64,000 bases of DNA from Thalassotalea sp. 273M-4 (GTDB taxonomy: Bacteria; Pseudomonadota; Gammaproteobacteria; Enterobacterales; Alteromonadaceae): the NCBI RefSeq assembly GCF_041410465.1, contig NZ_CP166961.1, positions 3,162,001 through 3,226,000 of the forward strand. Reading direction: 5' to 3'. The position numbers and the translations under genes are program-made. Position 1 is the first letter of the stretch, and each line of letters begins with the position of its first letter. The notes beneath the pieces are model-generated. The model searched no databases and was not told the DNA's origin. It saw only the letters and a list, made by a program, of their open reading frames with translations. Shown here one piece after another: positions 44,448 to 54,500 of the stretch.

Positions 44448-45767
44448 ATGACCAATATTGTTAAGAAAGCCATTCCGACCAGTCGACTTTCTCGTATGGG
44501 TAAACTTGGTTCGCTGGCAACTCGTGTCGCCTCCAATATGCTGGTTGATGGCATAAAGCAAATCGGGCGAGGACAAAGCCCGACTTTAAAAGACTTAATG
44601 TTACAACCTAAAAATATTGAAAATCTGGCTGATAAACTTTCACAACTGCGTGGCGCGGCAATGAAAATGGGGCAGTTACTCTCTATGGATGCAGGCGAAC
44701 TGCTGCCACCTGAGCTTGCACAATTGCTGGCCAAACTCAGATCCGAGGCAACGCCAATGCCACACAAACAATTACTTGCGGTATTAAAACAAAATTTTGG
44801 TGATGATTGGCTCGATAAATTCAGTCATTTTGATCTTCAGCCCTTTGCCGCAGCATCAATCGGTCAAGTTCACATAGCGCATGCGATTAATGGCGATAAA
44901 CTGGCGGTTAAGGTGCAATACCCAGGCATAAGCAAAACCGTCGAAAGTGATGTCGACAACGTAGCTACCCTGCTTAAAATGTCAAAACTGGTGCCCAACC
45001 ACATTGAATTAAAACCCTTTTTAGATGAAGCCAAAAGGCAGTTGCTACTTGAGGCCGATTATCAACAAGAGCTCACCTTCTTACAGCGTTATCGTGCTCA
45101 CTTAAAAAATGACAACCAATACATCGTGCCAGCAGCATTTACCCAACTAAGTAGCCAAAAATGTTTATCCATGAGCTTTGTTGAAGGCATTGAGATTGAA
45201 CAGACACTGGAGCTCGAGCAATCCATTAGAAACACCGTTATCAAAGACTTAATAGCGTTATTTTTTAGAGAGTTATTTGAATTTCAGTTAATTCAGTCTG
45301 ACCCAAATTTTGCCAATTACCAATATCAAACAAAGACTCAGCAACTGATTCTTCTAGACTTTGGCGCAACGCGAGATATTCCGGACCATATTAGCCAAGG
45401 CTATCGGGAACTATTGTCTGCGGCCGCCATTAAGGACAATCAAAAAATGCACTTGAGTGCTGAAAAAATTGGCTTTTTCAAAGACAACATTGCTACAGAA
45501 CATAAGCAAAGCATTATTGATATTTTTAAATTGGCAACCACACCTTTACACTTTGAAGGCGAGTTTGACTTTGGTAGAACCAATATTGCCAGCCAAATCA
45601 AAGATGCCGGTTTAGCCATACAATCACAACATAATGAGTGGCACACCCCACCAATGGATGCGATTTATGTACATCGAAAGCTTGCTGGTTTATATATGTT
45701 AGCCTCAAAACTACAAGCCAAAGTTAATGTGCGTTCTTTGTTTCAGCCTTACTTGCTAATGAAATAG
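44448..45767 (+). CDS. ABC1/AarF/UbiB-type atypical kinase
   Basis: A 439-residue member of the UbiB/ABC1 protein-kinase-like family. I use ATG 44448; the longer frame starts with TTG at 44394 and adds 18 low-quality residues. Family motifs: KxGQ in AAMKMGQLLSMD, the Ala-rich loop in FAAASIGQVHIAH, the Lys in LAVKVQYPG, LLLEADYQQE, QSDPNFANYQY and LLDFGATRDI. These proteins support ubiquinone biosynthesis or lipid homeostasis. ubiD is in the same window but 39 kb away. This gene is distinct from canonical ubiB (no C-terminal membrane pair is seen). Confidence 0.92.
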   Translation: MTNIVKKAIPTSRLSRMGKLGSLATRVASNMLVDGIKQIGRGQSPTLKDLMLQPKNIENLADKLSQLRGAAMKMGQLLSMDAGELLPPELAQLLAKLRSEATPMPHKQLLAVLKQNFGDDWLDKFSHFDLQPFAAASIGQVHIAHAINGDKLAVKVQYPGISKTVESDVDNVATLLKMSKLVPNHIELKPFLDEAKRQLLLEADYQQELTFLQRYRAHLKNDNQYIVPAAFTQLSSQKCLSMSFVEGIEIEQTLELEQSIRNTVIKDLIALFFRELFEFQLIQSDPNFANYQYQTKTQQLILLDFGATRDIPDHISQGYRELLSAAAIKDNQKMHLSAEKIGFFKDNIATEHKQSIIDIFKLATTPLHFEGEFDFGRTNIASQIKDAGLAIQSQHNEWHTPPMDAIYVHRKLAGLYMLASKLQAKVNVRSLFQPYLLMK

Positions 45768-45889
45768 CTCTACTCTATCGATCTGGTTTAAAGTGTTGAT
45801 TAGGTAGAATAAATTAGCTAGACTCATTTTTTGTACACTTGTTAACCGAGTTTCTCTACCAATCAGAGAAAACCGTTAGGAAAACGCAG

Positions 45890-46108
45890 ATGAAGCTTGA
45901 AGGGACATTAATTCACTGGAACCAGAATAAAGGCTTTGGTTTTATAAAAACCCTAGACAAAAATTTACGCGTTTTTATCCACCGAAGCGCCTTTGATGAA
46001 TACGCAAAACTCCCTAAAAAACATCAAATTCTTACGTTTACCTTAATAAAGGATAAGCAAGGAAGACCTTGTGCCCAAAATGCTCAGACCATCAATAAAC
46101 CGCTCTAA
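45890..46108 (+). CDS. Small cold-shock-domain-like protein
   Basis: About 72 residues from ATG 45890, which has AGGA 8 bp upstream; a longer frame begins at 45839 without support. The core holds an RNP1-like NKGFGFIKTLDKNLRVFIHRSAF, as in CspA-type nucleic-acid-binding domains (usual KGFGFI...VFVHxSA). The second half KHQILTFTLIKDKQGRPCAQNAQ fits the last two beta-strands. It resembles the N-terminal cold-shock half of CspA-DUF1294 fusion proteins, here without the membrane part. Probable RNA binder. Monocistronic after the ABC1 gene. Confidence 0.85.
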   Translation: MKLEGTLIHWNQNKGFGFIKTLDKNLRVFIHRSAFDEYAKLPKKHQILTFTLIKDKQGRPCAQNAQTINKPL

Positions 46109-46384
46109 CAAGACAAAATAAAACAAAATAAATCAACACGTTAGACCAAAGCTGCAATCGAACATTGGTAATGTCTTAAAGCGCTAGATATTAAGCCGTC
46201 TTTATTGTCAGTTTTTTTTACAGCCTTTAAATAACCAAATTAACGCCACATCATAAAAACCAACAAAACACATATAAAACAACAACATACAAAGTGTTAA
46301 TATTTACAAAATAAACGGCATTATTATTGCTTACCTTGATCTGTTTATAAATTAATTACAATTAAAGGGTACAAGGTTAAACAC

Positions 46385-47017
46385 ATGACTGGTATACACA
46401 AGCTATTTACTACTGGTTTCAAAATACTATTGGTTGTGCTTTTGATGTCTTTTAAGGCTCAGGCGGGTGTCATCAATAGCACTTTAGACCAAACCCCAGA
46501 AGACCCAGATATCGCCTCTTCGTTTATCAATACGACTTATGTCGGAGATGCTGACTCTGGCACTCTCACGGCTAGTGGTCTCGCGGTTAGGTTAACTAAT
46601 CTTGGCGTTGGTTCTAGCATTACCGACGGTTCATTCAATATTACTGCGGACATAATGGCCAACGCTGGCACCGCCAGTGGCTCTCTTGAAATTGGCGGTA
46701 CCATAGCATCACTAGGTTTTAATTCTGGTAATTTGCTCACCGGTACTCTAGCCATGATTGGTGGTCCGAGTATGAACTTAAATTTTCTTTTTGAAATAAC
46801 AGGTGGTGATGCTGCTGTTCTATATGGCGGTATTGGTGCATTTGCAGGGGTAATTATGAGTGGCAGTGGATTTGATGGTGTATCCAGTTTCACTGGTGAT
46901 TTTTCCGGCGCCTTCGCTACTGCAGATACGTTCGCAGTGCCTTTACCTGGCACGATAGGATTAATGCTTATAGGCCTAATCGCTTTAGGTACTCGCAAAA
47001 AACTAACTAACAAATAA
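46385..47017 (+). CDS. PEP-CTERM protein
   Basis: A 210-residue exported protein: signal peptide to about residue 28 (FKAQA-G), a Gly/Ser/Thr-rich beta-domain, and a C-terminal VPLPGTIGLMLIGLIALGTRKK. This matches the PEP-CTERM signal (VPxPGT, helix, basic end) handled by exosortase. The middle (EITGGDAAVLYGGIGAFAG...SSFTGDFSGAFATAD) resembles the N-terminal domain of the next gene, so the two probably share ancestry. AAGG about 10 bp upstream supports the start. No exosortase is in the window. Confidence 0.85.
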   Translation: MTGIHKLFTTGFKILLVVLLMSFKAQAGVINSTLDQTPEDPDIASSFINTTYVGDADSGTLTASGLAVRLTNLGVGSSITDGSFNITADIMANAGTASGSLEIGGTIASLGFNSGNLLTGTLAMIGGPSMNLNFLFEITGGDAAVLYGGIGAFAGVIMSGSGFDGVSSFTGDFSGAFATADTFAVPLPGTIGLMLIGLIALGTRKKLTNK

Positions 47018-47031
47018 AACGCCGGAGAAGA

Positions 47032-47060
47032 AACACGTGAAAATCACGTGTTGTCTTTTT
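47032..47060 (+). terminator. Terminator/attenuator between PEP-CTERM and the long repeat gene
   Basis: A perfect 9-bp stem (aacacgtga / tcacgtgtt) with a 3-base loop, followed by gtcttttt. It lies 15 bp after the PEP-CTERM stop and 19 bp before the start of the next gene at 47079, so it may limit read-through. Confidence 0.75.
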
Positions 47061-47078
47061 GAGGTAGGGACTTCTCTT

Positions 47079-50000
47079 ATGAATAACTCATTCAAAAAAA
47101 TCATTACTTTAATTAAAAACAAACTTTTATTACTCTGCTTGTTTTTTGCTATCGGCGCCCAAGCCAGCCTATTAGAGGTAGAGATCAAACAACCTTTATT
47201 CTTTTTTGATAAAGATCTCACCGTAACTAAATCTACCACCTATAACGAATCCACCAACGAATTTCGAATTTCAGCTGATCCCTTGGTGTTAAGTATCTCT
47301 GGATCCTATAAATCGGTTTCCGATACTAGCTCTCTTGGCCCTAAGAAGCTATCCATTAATATCCAAGTGGATGAAAGTGGTCAGCTTATCGGAGGAAGCC
47401 CTAACGACGATTTAGTGCTAAAAGGCGCAGTTAATGGACAAGATGGCATTTTATTAACCGGTGAAATTACAGGGTTTGGTTACAACAATTCCGGCACTAC
47501 AGATAACTATGATATGACTTTTAGTGTTACCGGTGGTTTATTGGCCACAGAATACCCAGGTGGTATCATCGCCATATCAATGTCCTCAGAAGCTTCGTCG
47601 TTTGACGGCGACTTTACCAGCAGTTTTAGTGGCGATGCTAAAGGTAACCTTGGTCGCTTTGATCCACAACCTAACGTTGCCTTATGTACTTTAGTTAGCA
47701 TTAATGGTGTCGATTACCTTGATGCCGATAATATATCTGCTGATGAATGCGATATTTACCCACAAACTATCCCCGCAGGTATTTTAGGTGAGCTTGATGC
47801 GACCTACAAATATGTCATTATCAACACTGGCCAAGAAGCTCTTACGAATATAACGCTTACTGATGACTATTTGGGCTCAATAGATGTTCCTGTTGGTTTT
47901 CTTAATATAGGTGACAGTGTTGAAATCACATTTGATTCTGATCCCAATAACCCAAACAATAAATTGTTTGTTGCCGATCGCTGTAATGGTGTAGCTGGTT
48001 TAGTTCCAAATATTGGAACAGTCAAAGCAACAGGCGAATCAAGTGGTCAGCTAGTCACTGACGACGACCCTGCCAATGTAAAATGTAACACGCAACCGGA
48101 TATTTCACTGCGTAAAGAAGTAAGTATCGATGGTGGTCCTTTCCTCGATGCAAATACTGAAAGTTCGGCTGCTGTTGGCGTTTTAGGCTCACAAGCAGAA
48201 TACCGCCTAATTGTACAAAACACCGGTAATGAAACTTTAATTAATGTGTTAATTAGCGACTCAGAGTTAGGTATTGATAATCTATCCATTGGCAATTTAA
48301 GCCCCAATGACGAAGTTATCATCACTAGTGGTACTTCTGACTTTAACAAGCTAGCAGTAGATAACATCTGTGATTCTATTGGTAACTTTACAAATGTTGC
48401 CGAAGTGACTGCTGACGGTGAAATTTCGGCAATTCCAGTAAATAGCTCAGATCCTGCTAATGTGGTTTGCCAGCAACCCCAAGTAAAAATTATCAATCAA
48501 GTTAGCCTTGATGGGGTTAGCTTCTTCGATGCAGATCAAAGTACCGACCCTGATGTACCTGTTGGTATTATTGCACAAGCAAGTGGCTACTATCGCTATA
48601 TAGTTACCAATATTGGTAGCGAAAACCTGACTAATGTGGTGATAAATGATCCAAACCTCGGAGTTACAGTAAACATTGCTGATTTAGCGGTAGGTGAAAG
48701 CAGAACGCTAAATTCGACTGATCAAGGCTTTGAAAGCTTATTTATCCAAAACTTATGCACTGACGCATCAAATAAATTAAACATTGTAAGCGTTAATGCC
48801 ATTGGCGAAGAATCTAAGGCACCTGTTAGTGATAATGACCCTGCCAATGTGCGCTGTATTCTGGGGCCAGCTATTCAACTATTAAACCAAGTCAGCCTTA
48901 CTGATGGGGCTCCGTTTTTCGATGCCGATCAGAGTACTGACCCAGATGTCCCTGTAGGTCAAATTGGTGCAGATGCTACCTATCGCTATATTATTCGCAA
49001 TATTGGTGATGAACCTCTAAAAAATATTGTCTTAAATGACCCTGCGCTTGTTGTAGTTAATGAAGCTCTTTCAGGACTTGAATTAGCACCAGGCGGTGAG
49101 GTAATCGTAGACTTTAAAGATACCATTTATACTTTAGATCAACTATTTGTCATCGATCGATGCGATGCTATTGGCAACAAATTAAATATCGCAACGGTTA
49201 CCGCTAACGGTGTATTCACAGATGAACAAGTGACGGATGACGATCCTGCAAATGTGAACTGTGTCACGGCGCCAAAATGTTCTCTGTCTTTAAACAGTCA
49301 GTGTGCCATTGTGGAAGTGCCACCATCAGATGACTTGCTATGTCAGGCAAGAATTCAAGCCACCACATTAAGATATACTGGCCCATCAATTTCAGGAGCA
49401 ACGGTAACTATTGCTGGTAAAGATGGTGGCAGTGAAACTTATTCGAATGTCGATTTAATCTCTGGTGTGACTTCTTTAACGTCTGCTAACCAAAATAATT
49501 ACACCATTGACTCAACCACAACTGGGAATGATTCATTAGGTTCACAAACCTTCATCACCATTAATGGCGTTGAAGAAATCATTCATACCAGTTGCTCGGC
49601 GGTTTATGTTGCGGGTCAACCTGCTCCATTAGATTCCAACACACCAAACCCACCAAACAGTGATAAAGGTGACCCATCTCCAAATTGGCATGTGGTTAAT
49701 TTCCTAGACCAAGATGGTGCTTTTGTTGAGGAATTAACGGGGACGCCTGGTCCTGTAGGTAGTACATGTGAAGTAATTTCAAGCACTCCTGTTGATGTCA
49801 TTAATTACTACACCGTTACCAACACGGGTGGAACTAATATTGAAATTACCAGTTTATTTGACAGTCTTCAGGGAGAAATCCTAGAAATGCCGCCTGTGTT
49901 ACTAGCCCCAAATGAGAAATACAGTACTGAAACGACTACCGTAGCTAGTGGTTCTTCGGTTATTTCCTCATCGGTACTGGCTAATGTGTCAGGTAGCGCT

Positions 50001-51194
50001 GCAACGTGTGAAGCATCTTCATTTGTGACCATCAATGTAGAACCTCCACAAGAACCTGTGGACTGTAGTGATATCAAAGACATTACAAGCTTATCAATGA
50101 TTTGGAATGGTCCTGATGGTGTTGATATTGAAACTGAAAATGGGCAAGTCTTTACCAACGTTCAAAACGGTAATCAAATTACCTTTGATGTCTTCGAAAA
50201 CGATACTGACCTATTTATAACCGGTGCCGTAACAGGTACATCAAGGTTCCACAGAAGTTGTTCTGATGCTGAAATGGACGGCAATAACGACTGTGGTATG
50301 GCTCAAGGTGATGGTAAAGATAACCATAGCGATCGTCTCAATCTGTTTTTACTTGACGGTATGACCGGTGAAACTGGCAGCTTCGCTTGTGGCTTAGATA
50401 ATACCGGAGTGGTTGAACCAACAGCTGCTCCACAACCAATTGACTGTAGTGACATCAAAGATATTACAAGCCTGTCAATGATATGGAATGGCGCGAGTGG
50501 TGTTGATATTGAAACCGAAAACGGTCAATTATTTAGCAATGTGCAAAACGGTAACAAAATCACTTTTGATGTGCTTGAAAATGATACCGACTTATTTATC
50601 TCAGGTGCAGTTACTGGTACATCAAGATTCCATAAGAGCTGCTCTGATGCTGACATGGACGGCAATAATGATTGTGGTACCGCTCAAGGTAATGGTAAAG
50701 ACAATAACAGTGGGTTAGTTAACTCATTCTTACTTGACGGTATGACCGGCGTTAACGGTAGCTTCTCATGTGATTTAGCGAATAGCGGTGAAGTTACCCC
50801 AACAGATGCGGGCCCAAGTAATGGCGATGTTATTAATGCCATTAAATTTGAGATTACTGAAGACAAGTTATATTGGACATTTGAAAATACGTCTAAAGAA
50901 GATTTATTCTTAACCGATATCACCGTTGTGTGGCCAGCAGAGCATAACTTTATTGAAAAAATTAAGTTGGAGAAGGATTTTGCTAAAGTCGGTACAAGCT
51001 CTAAAATGCTGACTTCACCATCGGTCTTGAGCATTGCTGACTTTGAAAGTGATCCAAACAAGCGTAAGCTTAAAAAAGAAGACCATAAACGTTTAGAAGT
51101 TGTGTTTAAAGAGAAGTATCCTGGCAACAGCGTTACTGACTACAACATCAGTGTGACGTTTTCAAATGGACAAACTTTTACACTAGTACCTTAG
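47079..51194 (+). CDS. 1371-residue exported DUF11-type repeat protein
   Basis: A very long secreted protein. I start at ATG 47079 (signal peptide MNNSFKKIITLIKNKLLLL..., cleaved near AQA-S); a GTG at 47037 falls inside the terminator hairpin. Order: N-terminal domain (about 30-195) related to the PEP-CTERM neighbour; four ~130-residue DUF11-like repeats (about 199-727), each with a V/I-x-L-x-x-x-V-S start, a F/Y-x-D-A-D/N block and a DPANV-x-C end; a Cys-containing region; two ~127-residue repeats (CSDIKDITSLSMIWNG..., about 995 and 1122) with EMDGNNDCG and TGTSRFH; and a C-terminal beta domain. No sorting tail is seen. Likely a surface or matrix protein; function unknown. Confidence 0.87.
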   Translation: MNNSFKKIITLIKNKLLLLCLFFAIGAQASLLEVEIKQPLFFFDKDLTVTKSTTYNESTNEFRISADPLVLSISGSYKSVSDTSSLGPKKLSINIQVDESGQLIGGSPNDDLVLKGAVNGQDGILLTGEITGFGYNNSGTTDNYDMTFSVTGGLLATEYPGGIIAISMSSEASSFDGDFTSSFSGDAKGNLGRFDPQPNVALCTLVSINGVDYLDADNISADECDIYPQTIPAGILGELDATYKYVIINTGQEALTNITLTDDYLGSIDVPVGFLNIGDSVEITFDSDPNNPNNKLFVADRCNGVAGLVPNIGTVKATGESSGQLVTDDDPANVKCNTQPDISLRKEVSIDGGPFLDANTESSAAVGVLGSQAEYRLIVQNTGNETLINVLISDSELGIDNLSIGNLSPNDEVIITSGTSDFNKLAVDNICDSIGNFTNVAEVTADGEISAIPVNSSDPANVVCQQPQVKIINQVSLDGVSFFDADQSTDPDVPVGIIAQASGYYRYIVTNIGSENLTNVVINDPNLGVTVNIADLAVGESRTLNSTDQGFESLFIQNLCTDASNKLNIVSVNAIGEESKAPVSDNDPANVRCILGPAIQLLNQVSLTDGAPFFDADQSTDPDVPVGQIGADATYRYIIRNIGDEPLKNIVLNDPALVVVNEALSGLELAPGGEVIVDFKDTIYTLDQLFVIDRCDAIGNKLNIATVTANGVFTDEQVTDDDPANVNCVTAPKCSLSLNSQCAIVEVPPSDDLLCQARIQATTLRYTGPSISGATVTIAGKDGGSETYSNVDLISGVTSLTSANQNNYTIDSTTTGNDSLGSQTFITINGVEEIIHTSCSAVYVAGQPAPLDSNTPNPPNSDKGDPSPNWHVVNFLDQDGAFVEELTGTPGPVGSTCEVISSTPVDVINYYTVTNTGGTNIEITSLFDSLQGEILEMPPVLLAPNEKYSTETTTVASGSSVISSSVLANVSGSAATCEASSFVTINVEPPQEPVDCSDIKDITSLSMIWNGPDGVDIETENGQVFTNVQNGNQITFDVFENDTDLFITGAVTGTSRFHRSCSDAEMDGNNDCGMAQGDGKDNHSDRLNLFLLDGMTGETGSFACGLDNTGVVEPTAAPQPIDCSDIKDITSLSMIWNGASGVDIETENGQLFSNVQNGNKITFDVLENDTDLFISGAVTGTSRFHKSCSDADMDGNNDCGTAQGNGKDNNSGLVNSFLLDGMTGVNGSFSCDLANSGEVTPTDAGPSNGDVINAIKFEITEDKLYWTFENTSKEDLFLTDITVVWPAEHNFIEKIKLEKDFAKVGTSSKMLTSPSVLSIADFESDPNKRKLKKEDHKRLEVVFKEKYPGNSVTDYNISVTFSNGQTFTLVP
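50061..50822 (+). repeat. 381-bp direct repeat within the 1371-residue gene
   Basis: Two copies starting at 50061 and 50442 (period 381 bp, 127 codons). Protein identity is high; DNA has diverged more than in the adhesin array downstream, so the duplication is older. Confidence 0.85.
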
Positions 51195-51562
51195 TGAGAA
51201 TTTATAACTCTCTCTTGAGCTAAGAAAACGAAGTAAACAATAGTTTACAAAATATAAGACCTCATTTCGATGGGGTCTTTTTATTTTTAGCTCCTTTTAA
51301 GCCGCTCTCTTTAGCCTCATTGTTTAAGACAATGGGCACTTCGCAGTTAAAATTTCAGACCTAATTTCGCCTGTTAACTTTCCCCTAACCTAGTAACAAC
51401 AGTCGGCAAAAATTCACTTTACAATATGGGGTAAAAAAATGTCTTTCTTTGTTAACAGCTACCCTTTTTATGTAAATAGTGATAACATCTTCGCGCAATA
51501 AGTAACCAAAAAGTGTTTAAGGTTGCTACAAATCAAGATCCTTTAATAACGGTAGATGTTTA
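51195..51562. other. Intergenic region before the giant adhesin gene
   Basis: About 370 bp with the terminator at 51256-51288 and a small inverted repeat (cattg / caatg, near 51318-51334). Promoters for the adhesin must lie here, but no clear -35/-10 pair is visible. AACGG 8 bp before ATG 51563 is a weak ribosome binding site. Confidence 0.4.
51256..51288 (+). terminator. Terminator with TTCG loop
   Basis: A 10-bp stem (aagacctcat / atggggtctt, one G-T pair) closed by ttcg, followed by tttattttt, 62 bp after the stop of the repeat-protein gene. Confidence 0.9.
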
Positions 51563-54500
51563 ATGAAAAAAAGTCCTTGCTCTGTATTCCCAAGCTTTGT
51601 AAGTAAGCACTTGTTAACTTTTATTTTTATAGTTAGCTGTCTATTTATTTCAGCCCAAGCTTATGCAGAAAAAGTTTCAGTCGGTTTTCAATCTGGAGTT
51701 GTTGGAGAATATTCAAAAAATGCTCACCAACCTATAAATATTAAAACCTTCTCAAGCTTAGGTGTTAGAGAAATTGTTATTTCTCAAGAATCTGATAATG
51801 GCCTTTTTGGTGGTACTCAGGGTAATGATTACGCTGTGCTCGTCACCTTTAGCTTTACCGACGGTAGGGTAACAAGCTTTAATGCAGCGGTAAACTGGCG
51901 TGACACCCAAGGAAATACTTTACATGGGATTGGTTTGATTGTTGATGCACCAGTCAATGATGGTACGGGCTACCCTGTATCAGACAATAGCAAAAAGATC
52001 ACCTACCTACTTCAACCTACGACAAGTAATTTTGACTACAGCATGGGCGAAATATCGGGTGGTAATGCGGCTCAAAGTGGTCTGCTTGATGCGTTAAATG
52101 AATATTTAGAAAGTGTAACTTCAAACCCATCGGACACCCCTTCTGTTCTGACAACATCAATTACCGCAAACCCAACAAGTATCGCTGCCGATGGTAATAG
52201 TACTTCCCTTATCTCTGTACAATTAAAAGATGTAAACGGTAACCTAATCACAGATAATAGTCATACTGTTGTGATAGCTTCTGATAAGGGGACAATCAGT
52301 AGCACAACATATAGTGCGAACAACACCTACCAAGCAAGCCTGACTTCCTCTACAACAGCTGAAGAAGCCTTGCTTACTGCCACTTTAAATGGGGTAAGTA
52401 TTTCTGAAAGTACCACAGTAGCATTTACCAAAACAATTACAGCACCCACTGCCAATGGTCAGGGCATCAAAACAACAGAAGATATTGCCAAACCTATCAC
52501 TCTCAGCGGTTCTGCCGTTAATGCTAGCATTGCTCACTTCACCATTGTTACAGGTCCTCAAAACGGTACTCTTGCGACAACTCCTGTATTGGAAGACTCA
52601 ACAAAGATTAAATCGGCCCTAACGTATCAACCGAATGAAAACTTTAACGGCAATGACAGTTTTACCTTTACGGTAACCGACAGTTTAGGAAATACGTCTG
52701 ATTCTGCTGAGGTATCTATTACGGTTACCCCAGTTAACGATGCGCCGGTGGCACAAGACGATAGTGCAGAAGTTGATGAAGATAGCTTGGTTAACATTGA
52801 CGTTCTAAGCAATGACTCAGATCTTGACGATACATTAGATATCTCATTTGTGAGCATCAACACCCAAGCTACCTACGGTACTGCGGTTGTGGATACGACA
52901 AAAGGGCACGTTGTTTATACTCCAAACGCCAACGCCACAGGTTCTGAGACAGGCACCGACAGCTTTACCTATACCCTTAAAGACCCAAGTGGTGCCATCT
53001 CTCATGCCACTGTGAACATAACCATTAACCCCATCAATGATGCGCCAACGGTAGTATCAGGTGAGGCGACAGCTTCTAGCACTGAAAATGTTGATGTATT
53101 AAGCTCGGGTGAGACAATCGAGGTACTGCAGCTATTTACCGATATTGATACCGGTGACACCTTAAAGATTGCAACAGCTTCTGCCACCACGGGTAATGTG
53201 ACAATTAGCCAAGACAAGAACGCACTAATTTACAAACCCGCAGACAATGCACAAGTGGGTAATACTGATAGCATTAATTACCAGGTGACAGATGGAAATG
53301 GCTTAGCGACCGGTACGGTGACAATTAAGATAGTCGGTAACCGCGCTCCAGTAGCAAGCTCTTTAACATTAACCACCAATGAAGATGTTGCGGTAACTGG
53401 TAGCCTAGTGGCCACTGATGCCGATGATGATGTGCTGACCTATCAGTTAGTCGGTGGCACAGATAACTCGTTTACTATTTCTGGAAAAGGTACGCTGAGT
53501 GTAAATCAAACAACAGGGTCAGTTAACTTTACGCCCGTTGATAACTTCTTCACCCCCGAAAACGCGCCATTAACCTTTGATTATCTCGTTAACGACGGTA
53601 CCACAAACTCTGATAAAGCAACCATCACCATTACCGTTAATCCAATCAATGATGCGCCGGTGGCACAAGACGATAGTGCAGAAGTTGATGAAGATAGCTT
53701 GGTTAACATTGACGTTCTAAGCAATGACTCAGATCTTGACGATATATTAGATATCTCATTTGTTAGCATTAATACCCAAGCTACCTACGGTACTGCGGTT
53801 GTGGATACGACAAAAGCGCACGTTGTTTATACACCAAACGCCAACGCCACAGGTTCTGATACAGGCACCGACAGCTTTACCTATACCCTTAAAGACCCAA
53901 GTGGTGCCGTCTCTCATGCCACGGTGAACATAACCATTAACCCCATCAATGATGCGCCAACGGTAGTATCAGGTGAGGCGACAGCTTCAAGCACAGAAAA
54001 TGTTGATGTATTAAGCTTAGGTAAGACAATCGAGGTACTGCAGCTATTTACCGATATTGATACCGGTGACACCTTAAAGATTGCAACGGCTTCTGCCACC
54101 ACGGGTAACGTGACAATTAGCCAAGACAAGAACGCACTAATTTACAAACCCGCAGACAATGCACAAGTGGGTAATACTGATAGCATTAATTACCAAGTGA
54201 CAGATGGAAAAGGCTTAGCGACTGGTACGGTGACAATTAAGATAGTCGGTAACCGCGCTCCAGTAGCAAGCTCTTTAACGTTAACCACCAATGAAGATGT
54301 TGCGGTAACTGGTAGCCTAGTGGCCACTGATGCCGATGATGATGTGCTGACCTATCAGTTAGTCGGTGGCACAGATAACTCGGTTACTATTTCTGGAAAA
54401 GGCACGCTGAGCGTAAATCAAACAACGGGGGCGATTAACTTTACGCCCGTTGATAACTTCTTCACCCCCGAAAACGCGCCATTAACCTTTGATTATCTCG

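Noticed and set aside
47037..47078. GTG start for the 1371-residue protein
   Set aside because: It lies inside the terminator hairpin and would put 14 residues before a good signal peptide that starts at 47079.
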